NCBI GenBank assembly: GCA_011947345.1
Contig: JAAVTG010000036.1
Span: 1 to 50,753, forward strand
From: Phytophthora quininea
Taxonomy: Eukaryota > Oomycota > Peronosporomycetes > Peronosporales > Peronosporaceae
Length of the DNA stretch: 50,753 nt
Reading direction: 5' to 3'
Positions 33,753 to 42,024 of the stretch are shown here, in pieces. The notes below the pieces were generated by a model that did not search any database, was not told the origin of the DNA, and was given only the letters and a program-made list of their open reading frames with translations. The position numbers and the translations under genes were made by a program. The first letter of the stretch is position 1. Each line of letters begins with the position of its first letter.

Positions 33753-33767
33753 CCAAATGGAAAATGA
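33753..33767 (-). promoter_or_regulatory. Oomycete Inr/FPR-like core promoter, member 1
   Basis: Minus strand reads TCATTTTCCATTTGG, close to the oomycete initiator plus flanking element (TCATTYNNCAWTTT). It lies about 52 bp upstream of ATG 33701. The same element precedes member 8. Confidence 0.55.
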
Positions 33768-34072
33768 AACGTGACAGACGTTCGAGAAATATACTGCTAC
33801 TGTAGTAAGTGAAGAACTAGTTCTCGCGTTGATGAGTAGACATCATCATGATGACAGGGCAACAAGGCAGGAATATCGCTGGCTGGGTCAATTATCAGCT
33901 TATGGTATCGTGAATACCCTCGTGCTCGATATGGTGGAAAAGTTGATAGCGCACAAAGGTAACAATTCGAATTGTGAACTCTCCTCATGTTTGGTAATGT
34001 TGAACAGCTGAAGCAACTGAACTCGATCATGCTTGATCACAGGGATTCTTCGAAAAAGGAATCGGATCCGAT

Positions 34073-34198
34073 TTACGCTGTTGCAAAAGCCGAACCACTC
34101 GGCTCTGGGGTGGGGGTCTCGTTTTCAGTCGTTGCGATGACTTGGGCCGTACTCAGCACGGCAAAAATGGCCATCGTCAGAAACTTGGTGAGGTGCAT
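34073..34198 (-). CDS. Secreted peptide family member 2
   Basis: 41 codons from ATG 34198: signal peptide MHLTKFLTMAIFAVLSTAQV, probable cleavage after IAT, then a short acidic/Pro tail ENETPTPEPSGSAFATA. Complete, with no frame break. A matching Inr element TCATTTTGCAATTGG lies at 34247-34261 on minus, about 50 bp upstream. There are no cysteines after the signal, so it is not a PcF/SCR-type toxin. Function unknown. Confidence 0.6.
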   Translation of the reverse strand: MHLTKFLTMAIFAVLSTAQVIATTENETPTPEPSGSAFATA

Positions 34199-34246
34199 CT
34201 TGTTGTTCCTTGAGCTGCTGGTTGGGCCGAGGCTGATAGGGCGGCT

Positions 34247-34261
34247 CCAATTGCAAAATGA
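34247..34261 (-). promoter_or_regulatory. Oomycete Inr/FPR-like core promoter, member 2
   Basis: Minus strand TCATTTTGCAATTGG, about 50 bp upstream of ATG 34198, in the same place as in other members. Confidence 0.5.
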
Positions 34262-34714
34262 CAGTCTGTCTGAAAAGAAAACAAGTAAAGGTGCGAGCAC
34301 GGTTGCTTTTGGGTCTACTTCGTCGTGAGACTCGACTACATAATCAAAATGCTTACGAGTTATAGGAGATTATGCACTAGGATGTGGTCAAACTGGTCGC
34401 AAACAAGGGCTATTGCTCAACTACTGCATTCTCCGGTTCACAATGAAGGAAAAAGCATTTTTCACTGTTATTTTGGTGTCTTGCGCGTTGCGTCCCAGTC
34501 TGCAGACCCAATTTGCTTCACTCAGGTTCCCCGTTGTAGTCGGGCTCGTAAGTCTCTCCACTTGTTGGTTCTCCTGGTGTCGCTTTAGCAGCGGATGTAG
34601 CACTGTCGATGCTCGAAAGTGTTTATCACCTCAAAATGATTCGTGCTGTCTCCTCCATAGAAGTATTTACCCCTAATTAGAAGTCAGTGTACGGGCTCAT
34701 TTGAGGCAACGGTC

Positions 34715-35742
34715 ATGACCCCCATCCCGGAAGCTCCGCCCAACGCGTCAGTCTGTTCCAAGGACTTTACCAACGACGAGCGTCTGACGCTGAGTCGGTC
34801 GTGGGCTAGTGTGCTCAATGTCGCAGCTAACAACAGCGTGACGCTTTCGGGGACCAGCTGAAGGACTTGACCACCGACGCCAGCAAACTCTTTTGGCTAC
34901 TGGTGCACTCCGAGTACTTGGGCCGCAACCCGCCGAGACAGAGGACGATCCAGCAGTTGCAATGCGAGTGGGAGAAGATCAGACCCAGTTTGACGCAATT
35001 CCTAAAGCTTTTCGAGCAGAAATGGACCGAGTCGAGATTCCAAACTCCAGACGAGAGTTACCGCCGCAAGGAGGCGCTGCATTGGGCCATGATGGAGTTC
35101 CTGCAAAGATATGGGAGTTACTTTCTGTACTTGGAGATTGCCAGCAAACTCACGTTCCATGAGAAGTTCTGGAGCGTGTTGTGCCCAATGTTATTGAGAG
35201 AGGAAGTGACGCAACTTTCAAGGGGAGTTGTACGACAGCGAGTGGAGGACGAAGAGGACAGTGAGGATCGACGTGTAAAACGTCGAGTGGACTCATCAGT
35301 GCAACTGTTACTGCAAGCGCAGCCGATGGTGATGCCGACGACGAACGAAGCGGACAAGAAGAAGGCGGAGGTGCTGGAGAGGCGGCTGGAGATGGAGCTC
35401 ATGACCAAAAGTGAGGAAGGACTTTCGAGCGATGCAGTGGAGTATTTACGCTTACAACGGCAGCAGATTTTGGGGCAGCTGCGAGAGAAGAACGGGCTAA
35501 CTGCTGTGAATGATGATACTGCTGGAGATACACGAGCTGACTTTAATTTCGACAGCAATGTAAACGCCGTCGACGATGCTGATGAAGATATTAACGACAA
35601 TGTAAAGAATGCTACGAATGGAGATACGAGCGGTGATACTACTGAAACTATGAAATGCGTCTCCGAGCTTGACAGGAGTGATGTGGCAAAGGAGTCCCTG
35701 GAAGATACAAGTCGACGGATTTCCAGACGGAACAGTTTCTAG
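34715..35742 (+). CDS. SANT-like family copy F with an acidic extension
   Basis: Starts MTPIPEAPPNASVCSKD at 34715. It has ERLTLSRSWASVLNVAA, LFWLLVHSEYLGR, a helix LQCEWEKIRPSLTQFLKLF, FHEKFWSVLCPML, a linker with EDRRVKRRVD, and the C-terminal motif RRLEMELMTKSEEGLSSDAV then EYLRLQRQQILGQL. Unlike the short copies it continues about 80 residues in an Asp/Asn-rich tail. One base is missing in GGGG 34849-34852. About 342 residues, otherwise intact, so likely a functional gene. Head-to-head with secreted peptide 2. Confidence 0.6.
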
Positions 35743-35850
35743 TGTATACTTCAGTACAGCGCACGTTCACTCTAGAAATTCTGTGCACGCTTCATGCGCA
35801 AGGAAAACTTAACTCGATGGATTGTGTGGTCATCTTCATTATTATCGTGG

Positions 35851-35928
35851 TGCAGCATCAGCAGCGTGGCTTATGTGGTCTCAGTGCGCTGCAGCATCAG
35901 CAGCATGGCTTGTGCGGTCTCTGTGTGC
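35851..35928 (+). repeat. Tandem duplication, 2 x 39 nt
   Basis: Two adjacent 39-nt units, each starting TGCAGCATCAGCAGC, differing at about seven positions. Unit length is a multiple of three, so it keeps the frame of a short open frame. Confidence 0.75.
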
Positions 35929-35936
35929 TTTAATGG

Positions 35937-35972
35937 AGAGATTTCCTGTGTCTCTACACACAGGAAATCTCT
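35937..35972. repeat. Perfect 15-bp stem hairpin
   Basis: The arms are AGAGATTTCCTGTGT and its exact complement ACACAGGAAATCTCT, with a 6-nt loop CTCTAC. It directly follows the tandem duplication. It could be a transcription-end structure, a folded RNA or a mobile-element scar. Confidence 0.7.
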
Positions 35973-36017
35973 TCATTTTCCGATTGTAGACGTCAGATAC
36001 CCACAAACAAGACTATC

Positions 36018-36089
36018 TTATTTCGCACTAGCTTGAGCCGCAGCCAGCACGGCAAAAATTGCGACAGTTAAACACTTGGCGAATTGTCT
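36018..36089 (-). pseudogene. Secreted peptide family member 3, start lost
   Basis: Minus strand encodes QFAKCLTVAIFAVLAAAQAS then a stop, a clear family signal peptide. The expected ATG is AGA and the tail is gone. Its upstream leader mirrors that of member 5 (37538-37633). Confidence 0.6.
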
Positions 36090-36175
36090 CCTGGACCCTT
36101 GCGATGAAATTGCTCTGCTGTTGCCAGACCAAAACTGAGACTTGGAGCCTAGCCTAGCTTAGCCATTCTTCTGTT
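36018..36175 (-). repeat. Inner inverted repeat, left copy
   Basis: The minus strand here (GGCTAGGCTCCAAGTCTCAG, GGCAACAGCAGAGC, then the peptide start) matches the plus strand at about 37538-37690. Similarity covers the leader and start region of peptide members 3 and 5. Confidence 0.6.
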
Positions 36176-36751
36176 TGCAAGAGCCGCTCAACACATCAGA
36201 GGTCGTGATCTCCGTCGTGTGTGGCCGTAGGATAGCAAGTGAAAGCGAATTCAAGAGCATGTTTGGCATAGTCTACTTCTTCGGCCCACGATAGCCTGGT
36301 AAGATTCTGTTGAAGTTAAAAGCTGTAGAACCAGCACACCAGCATCAATTGCAAGTTTCTGCCGGTAGTCGATTTGACAGAGTTTTGAACGAGAGCAACA
36401 GTGGAAATTTGATCATTTTGTGAAATTATGGATGACTACCAACTGCGCTTGTTGCCTTGGCTTCTGGGAGTCGAAATCTCGGCGGAAAGGGCTTTATTGA
36501 TCGCGTTCAGAACCTAAGCTCAGTTGTCTCTATAGACGACAGGATCCACGCCAAAATTTATCTCACAAGCCAAGACTTATTACTCCCTACTCCCTCCACT
36601 TTGTAGACGTAACAAAATACGCTCTTCAATGAACTGTTGCATCCTATCGTCTTATGGTACATATCACCAAATCTGGCTTCGACGAGAGATCACATTCTCT
36701 GATGTGTTGAGGGACAACTCACAAACATAAAAAATTGCTTGGCCCCAACAT
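36176..36751. other. Intergenic, no supported gene
   Basis: AT-richer than the flanks, with no long frame and no recognised RNA gene. Probably decayed sequence between peptide copies. Confidence 0.4.
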
Positions 36752-36766
36752 TCATTTTCAGATTGG
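36752..36766 (+). promoter_or_regulatory. Oomycete Inr/FPR-like core promoter, member 4
   Basis: TCATTTTCAGATTGG, 65 bp upstream of ATG 36831, followed by the shared leader (GCAAGCGACAGCGCAAGAG). Confidence 0.5.
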
Positions 36767-36830
36767 CACCATCAGAAACACTTCAAAGCAAGCGACAGCG
36801 CAAGAGTCGAAGGCGAAGAAACCTAGCAAA

Positions 36831-36980
36831 ATGCACCTCTCCAAGTGTTTGACCGTCGCGACTTTCGCCCTCCTGGGCGTGGCTCAAGTCCTCGCAATTG
36901 ATAAAGGAAATCCGGCTACGGCGCCAAGGGAACTCAAAGAAGAAAATGACTATGGGTCGACCAGCGGGAGCGGGTGGTAA
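36831..36980 (+). CDS. Secreted peptide family member 4
   Basis: 49 codons: signal peptide MHLSKCLTVATFALLGVAQV, probable cleavage after LAI, then a mature part of about 27 residues, charged then Ser/Gly-rich (RELKEENDYGSTSGSGW). The frame is intact and has its own leader and Inr element. Function unknown. It resembles members 2 and 9 most in the signal peptide. Confidence 0.65.
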   Translation: MHLSKCLTVATFALLGVAQVLAIDKGNPATAPRELKEENDYGSTSGSGW

Positions 36981-37534
36981 ACACAAGTTGGTCAACAACC
37001 TCGAGTGTGCTACTTGGAACTTCCAAGTTTGAAGCACCGGATTGCAGAAAGAGAATAGTGGTAATGTTGAGGACACAAACGCGTCCATAATTCCACATTA
37101 TGACCCGACAATTGTTCCCTGCGGCCATTGGCTGAAGCTTGCAATTTATGCTGGTGAGTTGTTTTAACTTCCCCGTGATCTTACTAGTCTATTTGGACTT
37201 GTTGGTTGTGTAGCGTCTTCAACAAGACAGCGTTGCTATCTGTTTTCCTCACACCATTTTGGACCTTCCACTAACGCTTCAATTGCGGTCGTAGCGCATC
37301 ATATTGTCAATGTAAAAATGCTAGTCAATCCGCTCCTGTTCATGCGTTGACCGAAATTCATCTTTAATGTTCTCTTCAGAAGTACTTCTAAGCCTAGCTC
37401 TGAATGGAGGCTACTATTAAACCATAAGCAGACAAAACAAAACGCACTCTCAATCGTTCGTGTCCTACCGGTATCACACGTCTAAGGCGATGGATTGCAA
37501 AGGTGATAACATTTTTTTATGTGTTGAGCGGTAC
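36981..37534. other. Intergenic, no supported gene
   Basis: No frame with protein-like composition and no clear repeat. It separates two peptide copies. Confidence 0.4.
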
Positions 37535-37691
37535 TCGCAAACAGAAAATGGCTAGGCTAGGCTCCAAGTCTCAGTTTCCGATTGGCAACAGCAGAGCCAC
37601 TTCAACGCAAGAGTTCAAGATGAAGAATGGCAAGATGCAACTCCGATTACAAACTCAGAAAAGAGAAAGAACACGGAAACACTCTAGTTAA
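37535..37691 (+). pseudogene. Secreted peptide family member 5, leader kept, signal peptide lost
   Basis: The family leader is well preserved (CCGATTGGCAACAGCAGAGC, CACTTCAACGCAAGAG) and an ATG lies in the usual place (37635). The frame then reads MQLRLQTQKRERTRKHSS and stops, with no hydrophobic core. It is the inverted partner of member 3. Confidence 0.55.
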
Positions 37692-38016
37692 ATTGCATTC
37701 CAATAGCACGAGCATTATCACACGCTTTGGACCTAAGCCAATGCTGCTTGTTGACACTTGCAGAGTTTGAAGTAAAATCCAGGGTTGTGTAGTCGAAGCG
37801 ATGAAAATAAGCTTCACCGCCTCGTACTTTTGTGCTACCGATTGGATCGAAGCAGTTCTGATGTTTCCGTAGCAAAACGAATTGAGTGGTAGGCCCTGGC
37901 TGAAAGACATGTCAACAAATGAAGTACTTAACTTGAATGTGATCTCTCAATTTGTTGTTGCTATTTCTCGGCGTTTATGACGCTCGCATCCAAGAAAGCC
38001 CGGTGTCCAACTTGCT

Positions 38017-38181
38017 TCAGTCAGACATCCCCGCCGCAGGTTCGTAGTAATCCGATTCGTTCCATGGCGCGGGAGGGAGTACGTCTAGTATGCTCGGCGC
38101 CGGAGTTGGGGTGTCTGCGAAGACTTGAGCCACACTCAGCAGGAGGAACACCGCGACGCTCAAACAGTTGGCGACTTGCAT
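38017..38181 (-). CDS. Secreted peptide family member 6
   Basis: 54 codons from ATG 38181: signal peptide MQVANCLSVAVFLLLSVAQV, cleavage likely after FAD, then a Pro-rich tail (TPTPAPSILDVLPPAPWNES) ending in YYEPAAGMSD. The frame is intact. An Inr-like sequence (CCATTTTTCAATTTGA on minus, 38221-38236) lies about 45 bp upstream. Function unknown. Confidence 0.6.
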   Translation of the reverse strand: MQVANCLSVAVFLLLSVAQVFADTPTPAPSILDVLPPAPWNESDYYEPAAGMSD

Positions 38182-38728
38182 CTTTGTCTTAGTCGTCTTG
38201 AACGCTTTGGTCGGAGTTGTTCAAATTGAAAAATGGACAGTGGAAAGCAGTGCAGTGTGCTTATGATTGTGCTTGCTACGCAACACGTGATCTCCTCGCA
38301 TTCTCAAAGATCTATCATGGCGCAGACTGTGTGACCAGCCGGTAAAGTATGAAGGCAGGCCATGACGCGGGGCCTCACACCACAAGCTGGTGAATTCTGT
38401 AGTCCGCCACAGCAGCGGCCAAGATTCAGTGTTGATAAAAGATACTCGTCCGACGTGAACGATGGTGGGGCTTCACTGCTTTGAAGATTGCAACGACACT
38501 GGCCTGGTTTCGTAAGGATTTTATTACAAGAAGATCACATTTTGTGAGTGGCAGGTCGCAAACACAAGAGTTGCAAGTCTCACTTTCCACTGCCACAGAT
38601 ACTGGGAATAAAGCATGCTTGATCATGTAGGTATTGCTATGTGCACAGCACTATCGTAACAGATACAACGATATCTGTTTCCGAGCGCTATAGCAACCAG
38701 CAGCTCAAGAATCAGCAAGACCGACAAG
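38182..38728. other. Intergenic, no supported gene
   Basis: Holds the promoter of member 6 and, near 38570-38590, a leader-like TCACTTTCCACTGCCACAG preceding decayed member 7. Nothing else is recognised. Confidence 0.4.
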
Positions 38729-38848
38729 GCACATCTTGCGTCGCCGACGAACGTCACTTATGCCGTGCTGAGTGCGACCAAAGTCATCGCCACTGCTGAA
38801 GACGAATGGGCCACGGGGTCGTACTCTCTTCCCGGAGACGGCCAATAA
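38729..38848 (+). pseudogene. Secreted peptide family member 7, start lost
   Basis: An open frame HLASPTNVTYAVLSATKVIA with tail TAEDEWATGSYSLPGDGQ aligns with members 1 and 2, but no ATG is present and the hydrophobic core is weakened. Confidence 0.45.
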
Positions 38849-39257
38849 CTTCGGGGACAAGCAATTGCCCACTTGCAAGTTCGGCTAACTTCTAGCAGAA
38901 GGCAAAACGAGCATTAACAACGAAAAATGGTTTTGTTGAAGACACATGAGCTTTTTCTCCCAGTCTTGACTGCCAGGCAACAAAAGTCCTACAATTCAGG
39001 ATGTTGGCGTAAGATTGTCGTGGCTAAAACAATGCACCCGGTGTTCTTAAAGGAAATTCGTTAGTTGTTTGTTCTTCGGCTGCTTACCCACTTCAGCTTG
39101 AAACTTGAGCGTACGCATTAGACTAAACAGTAGATGCCGTCTGCTAGCAGCATCCCGTCATCAATCTCCATCTACAAGATCCCTTGCTTCGATACGATGA
39201 CAAGTATGGCGATCGATCTTTATGTGACAACCCGCAAGCATGAGAACTTCCTTTCAG
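38849..39257. other. Intergenic, no supported gene
   Basis: No convincing frame or repeat. It ends where the right arm of the large inverted duplication begins. Confidence 0.4.
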
Positions 39258-39260
39258 GTT

Positions 39261-39275
39261 TCATTTTTCATTTGG
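39261..39275 (+). promoter_or_regulatory. Oomycete Inr/FPR-like core promoter, member 8
   Basis: TCATTTTTCATTTGG, 52 bp upstream of ATG 39327; mirror of the element before member 1. Confidence 0.55.
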
Positions 39276-39326
39276 AAACGCCAGGCGCAAGCAAAAACCC
39301 AAGAATCCAAGATCAAGGAGAACAAG

Positions 39327-39485
39327 ATGCAGCTCGTGAAATGCGTGACGATCGTCCTTCTCGCCGTGCTGAGTGTCACCCAAATCGCCGCCACTGGTGA
39401 AACCCAAAACGCTCAAGCGGCAACCCATATCGCATCGAAGCGTGGATCGGCGTCGGGATCGAACGGGCGGAAGTACATCCCGTAG
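39327..39485 (+). CDS. Secreted peptide family member 8
   Basis: 52 codons: signal peptide MQLVKCVTIVLLAVLSVTQI, cleavage near AAT, then a mature part GETQNAQAATHIASKRGSAS ending GSNGRKYIP. The frame is intact. It is the inverted partner of member 1 and probably the better reference for that subfamily because its stop is conserved. The mature peptide has a basic SKRG, a possible processing site. Function unknown. Confidence 0.65.
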   Translation: MQLVKCVTIVLLAVLSVTQIAATGETQNAQAATHIASKRGSASGSNGRKYIP

Positions 39486-39676
39486 AGGCGAGAGATAGCA
39501 TGCCGCAGCACAATCATCATATGCAATCTGCTGAATTAACAGCAACCATTTACTTCACGACCAGTCATGTTTTGCAGCTTTGCTACAGTATCTCGCTTCG
39601 CGTATCCTCCGACGTTGACTGAGTAGTTCAGGTCAGCACTCTCCACTAAAACTCACGAACTGTTGTTGTCTTCCCG

Positions 39677-40677
39677 CTATTCCTCTTCTGTATCGTCGTC
39701 TTTCGTCTCCTCTCGCAGTTTCTTGAGAATCTGCTGCCTCTCGAGCTTGAAATACTCTTTCGCCTCGACGGAGAGCCCCTCGTCGCTCTTGCTCATGATA
39801 TCGAGCTCCAGTCGCTGCTGCAACACTTCAGCCGTCTTCATCTGAGCTTGGTTGGTCAGTCGAGGGTAACTTCAGTGGGACTCAGTCGAAGACGCACATG
39901 ACGGTTAGTTGCGCTATCTCCACTTCGTGGCCGAATTGTCCCCACGTTTGGCATCTCGTTTGTCATCAGCGGAGGCTTCAAAATGCTCCACCACTTTTCA
40001 TGCTGGACAAGTGTTGACACGACACTCTGGTTTAAAAAACCCTCCTCGTCCAACGGTACACGGCGCTGGCTGCTGTCAATGCATTGTCCGAGTGTCGCCA
40101 GTTGATGTCAAGCCTGAACACCAGCGTGCAGTTGCAACAATTCCCAGGACTCGCAGAAGCTTACGCGGCGATGTTTATGCAGTGCGAGGATTACGGGGTA
40201 AGTTTATTCAGCGTAGTGTTGATGCGGCAGGGTGCTCGGCGTACGAGAGCCATTAGTTTGTTCAGGTTACTGCGTCGCTGCTGCTGCGGCAGCCCCATTC
40301 CATTTTGCTTATTAATAAATTTGCTACTTCGAGCACAATTCCGGATATCGCGATACCGAGCAAGTTCTAGCGTTGGGACTGCCTGCGCGAAAGCATGTCC
40401 ACTCCTTGACGTAGATTTTGAGGAACTCGACCAAGTCGAGACGAATGGACTTCCATTGTGCCAGCAGTTCTTCAAGAGGCCAAATGTGTCGTCTTGACGG
40501 TGGCGGCGCAACACTGAGGTGGGTCTGGACGTGCAGCCAGAAATCGCGGGCAGACTCGGTCGAGAGGTTCTGAATCCTCTCCAAAGTTAATGGAGTTCCT
40601 TGCTCGTAAACCCCAACAGCAGCAGCAATCCACGCGTCACAAAGCTCCACAGGGAGCGGGGAGGACGTAGTCGCCAT
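39677..40677 (-). pseudogene. SANT-like family copy E, composite and interrupted
   Basis: The N-terminal part (40677 to about 40375) reads MATTSSPLPVELCDAWIAAA and WPLEELLAQWKSIRLDLVEF, closest to copy B. The C-terminal part (about 40036-39677) reads HEKWWSILKPPLMTNEMPN and QQRLELDIMSKSDEGLSVEA, closest to copy D. Between them about 340 bp do not belong to the family and carry a foreign exon-like fragment on the other strand. The copy also has a frame break near 39858. A composite of B-like and D-like ends plus an insertion makes a functional product unlikely. Confidence 0.55.
40040..40198 (+). other. Foreign exon-like fragment inside copy E
   Basis: The plus strand reads TALAAVNALSECRQLMSSLN and TSVQLQQFPGLAEAYAAMFM then QCEDYG, directly followed by GTAAGT, a consensus splice donor. 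It has protein-like composition unlike anything else in the window and lies antisense within copy E. It looks like one exon of an unrelated gene captured during rearrangement. Confidence 0.4.
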
Positions 40678-40689
40678 GCAGGCCTTCCT

Positions 40690-40870
40690 GGCGAACTCAA
40701 GAGCTCTTGTGAAGAAAGGGCACTCTCAGCCCCTCCCCTCTATCATGTCTTCTTGCAGCCTCCTCAAATTCTGCTGCCGCTTAAGCTCGTGACCAGAACT
40801 CGCGGGCAAATTCGATCGAGAAGTCAATGGAGTTGCCCGCTCACAGTCTGCGATGGTGACCTCACCTGAC
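40690..40870 (-). pseudogene. Remnant of a SANT-like C-terminus
   Basis: Minus strand encodes ELKRQQNLRRLQEDM followed by a stop, matching the end of copy B (LKRxQILRRLQEEM). Only this tail remains, marking where the second left-arm gene was lost from the right arm. Confidence 0.45.
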
Positions 40871-40890
40871 GGGATCGGATCCGGGGTACG

Positions 40891-42024
40891 ATGAAGAAGT
40901 CAACCAGTCTAACGGGATCGGTCCACAAGATGAGTGCAGTCGACGCCACAGCTCTGAGTGAGGCCTGGATCAAGGCTGCTCTCGGTGCGGCCGAAGAGGG
41001 ATCACCATGGGCGCTGGACTTGATCAGTGACCCAGAGGAGACAACTATCGCTCCTTCTGCCTCAAGGTTCAATCCCAACCCGCATCGTCGCCACCTGGTC
41101 CAGTCGAGGAGCTGCAGCGGTCGAGGGAGCTCTGCGTCTCGACCTGGTCACGTTCCTGAAATGGTTCGCTCTGGCATGGAAGGACCTACGTCTCCGCAGT
41201 CAGCCCGCCGACATCTGCCGAGTCGAGGCCTTTGAAAAGCCACCAAGGATTTTCGGCTCACTAAGAAGCGCGCGAACAAATACAAACCCGTCGCGAGGAA
41301 ACTCGTGGAACACGAAAAGTGGTGGACCATTCTCAAGTTGCTGCTGATGGTCGACGATCCGCTCGAGTGTCCTGAACCGACCAAGTCACGTCCCAGGAGC
41401 GACGACAACAACACTTGCAGTCGACGTGTCCTGCATCGCTTAACCTCCACCGAACCCCAGCCAGCTATGGCATCACTTGGAGAGCAGACCCAGATGAAAC
41501 AGGCTGAGACGATGGCGCAGAGACTGAAGCTGGACATCATGACCCAGCGCGAAGACAATTTGTCGGAGGAAGCCAAGCAGTACCTTGCTCTCAAGCGTCG
41601 ACAAATTCTCAAAAAGCTGCAGGATGAAACGGAGGGGAAGGACAGCAACATCTTCAGGCTTTCCGATTCACAACTTCTTTATCGCTTGCAGTTTACGTAC
41701 TTCGAAGTAAATCTTCCACAACATCGTTTTGAAAAGACCCCACTTCGACTCATCACTACTCCTTGTTGGCGTTTGCTTCTAGGCGAGCTCTCTGCACAAT
41801 CTTCTGACGTTGTAAATGAAAATACTCCACTGCTGCAGGCGTCAGTCCATGGTCGGTCTGGGTCATCACGTCCAACTCGAGTCGTCGTTTGCTCAACTCC
41901 AGCCACTGCTCCATCCAAGGCGACTCCTTTTCCAAACCAGCAGCATTTACGTGAACCTCCAGCGGTGGCATTGGGAACTTGGAAGTTTTGTTATCGGTCT
42001 CCACCGCAGCCGTCTTGTTCGTAG
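40891..42024 (+). CDS. SANT-like family copy A' (right arm)
   Basis: Near-identical inverted partner of copy A. It has the same start (MKKSTSLTGSVHKMSAVD) and the same C-terminal motif, with the shared break at AAAA 41235-41238. Two further one-base losses relative to copy A are seen directly: GAGGAG near 41036 where A has GAGGGAG, and GGGAGC near 41128 where A has GGGAAGC. The open frame from 41305 continues past the usual family end, antisense over copy C, to 42024. About 330 residues if corrected. Whether either A copy is expressed is unknown. Confidence 0.5.

Larger units (their letters stand above)
30708..33762 (+). repeat. Left arm of a large imperfect inverted duplication
   Basis: Order on this arm: copy C tail (plus), copy A (minus), copy B (plus), copy D (plus), secreted peptide 1 (minus). 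The order and orientation mirror the right arm at about 39258-41937. Copy A and its flank are near identical between arms; the inner parts have diverged and rearranged. Edges were placed by eye where similarity stops. Confidence 0.7.
35743..36017. other. Short repeat-bearing intergenic stretch
   Basis: Contains a 39-nt tandem duplication (35851-35928) and a strong hairpin (35937-35972). A 63-codon frame at 35742-35933 covers the tandem repeat and is not considered a real gene. Confidence 0.4.
39258..41937 (-). repeat. Right arm of the large imperfect inverted duplication
   Basis: Order on this arm: secreted peptide 8 (plus), SANT-like copy E (minus), copy A' (plus), tail of copy C (minus), the mirror of 30708-33762. 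The outermost 1.1 kb (A/A' and the C tail) is nearly identical. Copies B and D of the left arm correspond here to one composite copy E, implying a deletion or recombination. Confidence 0.7.
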
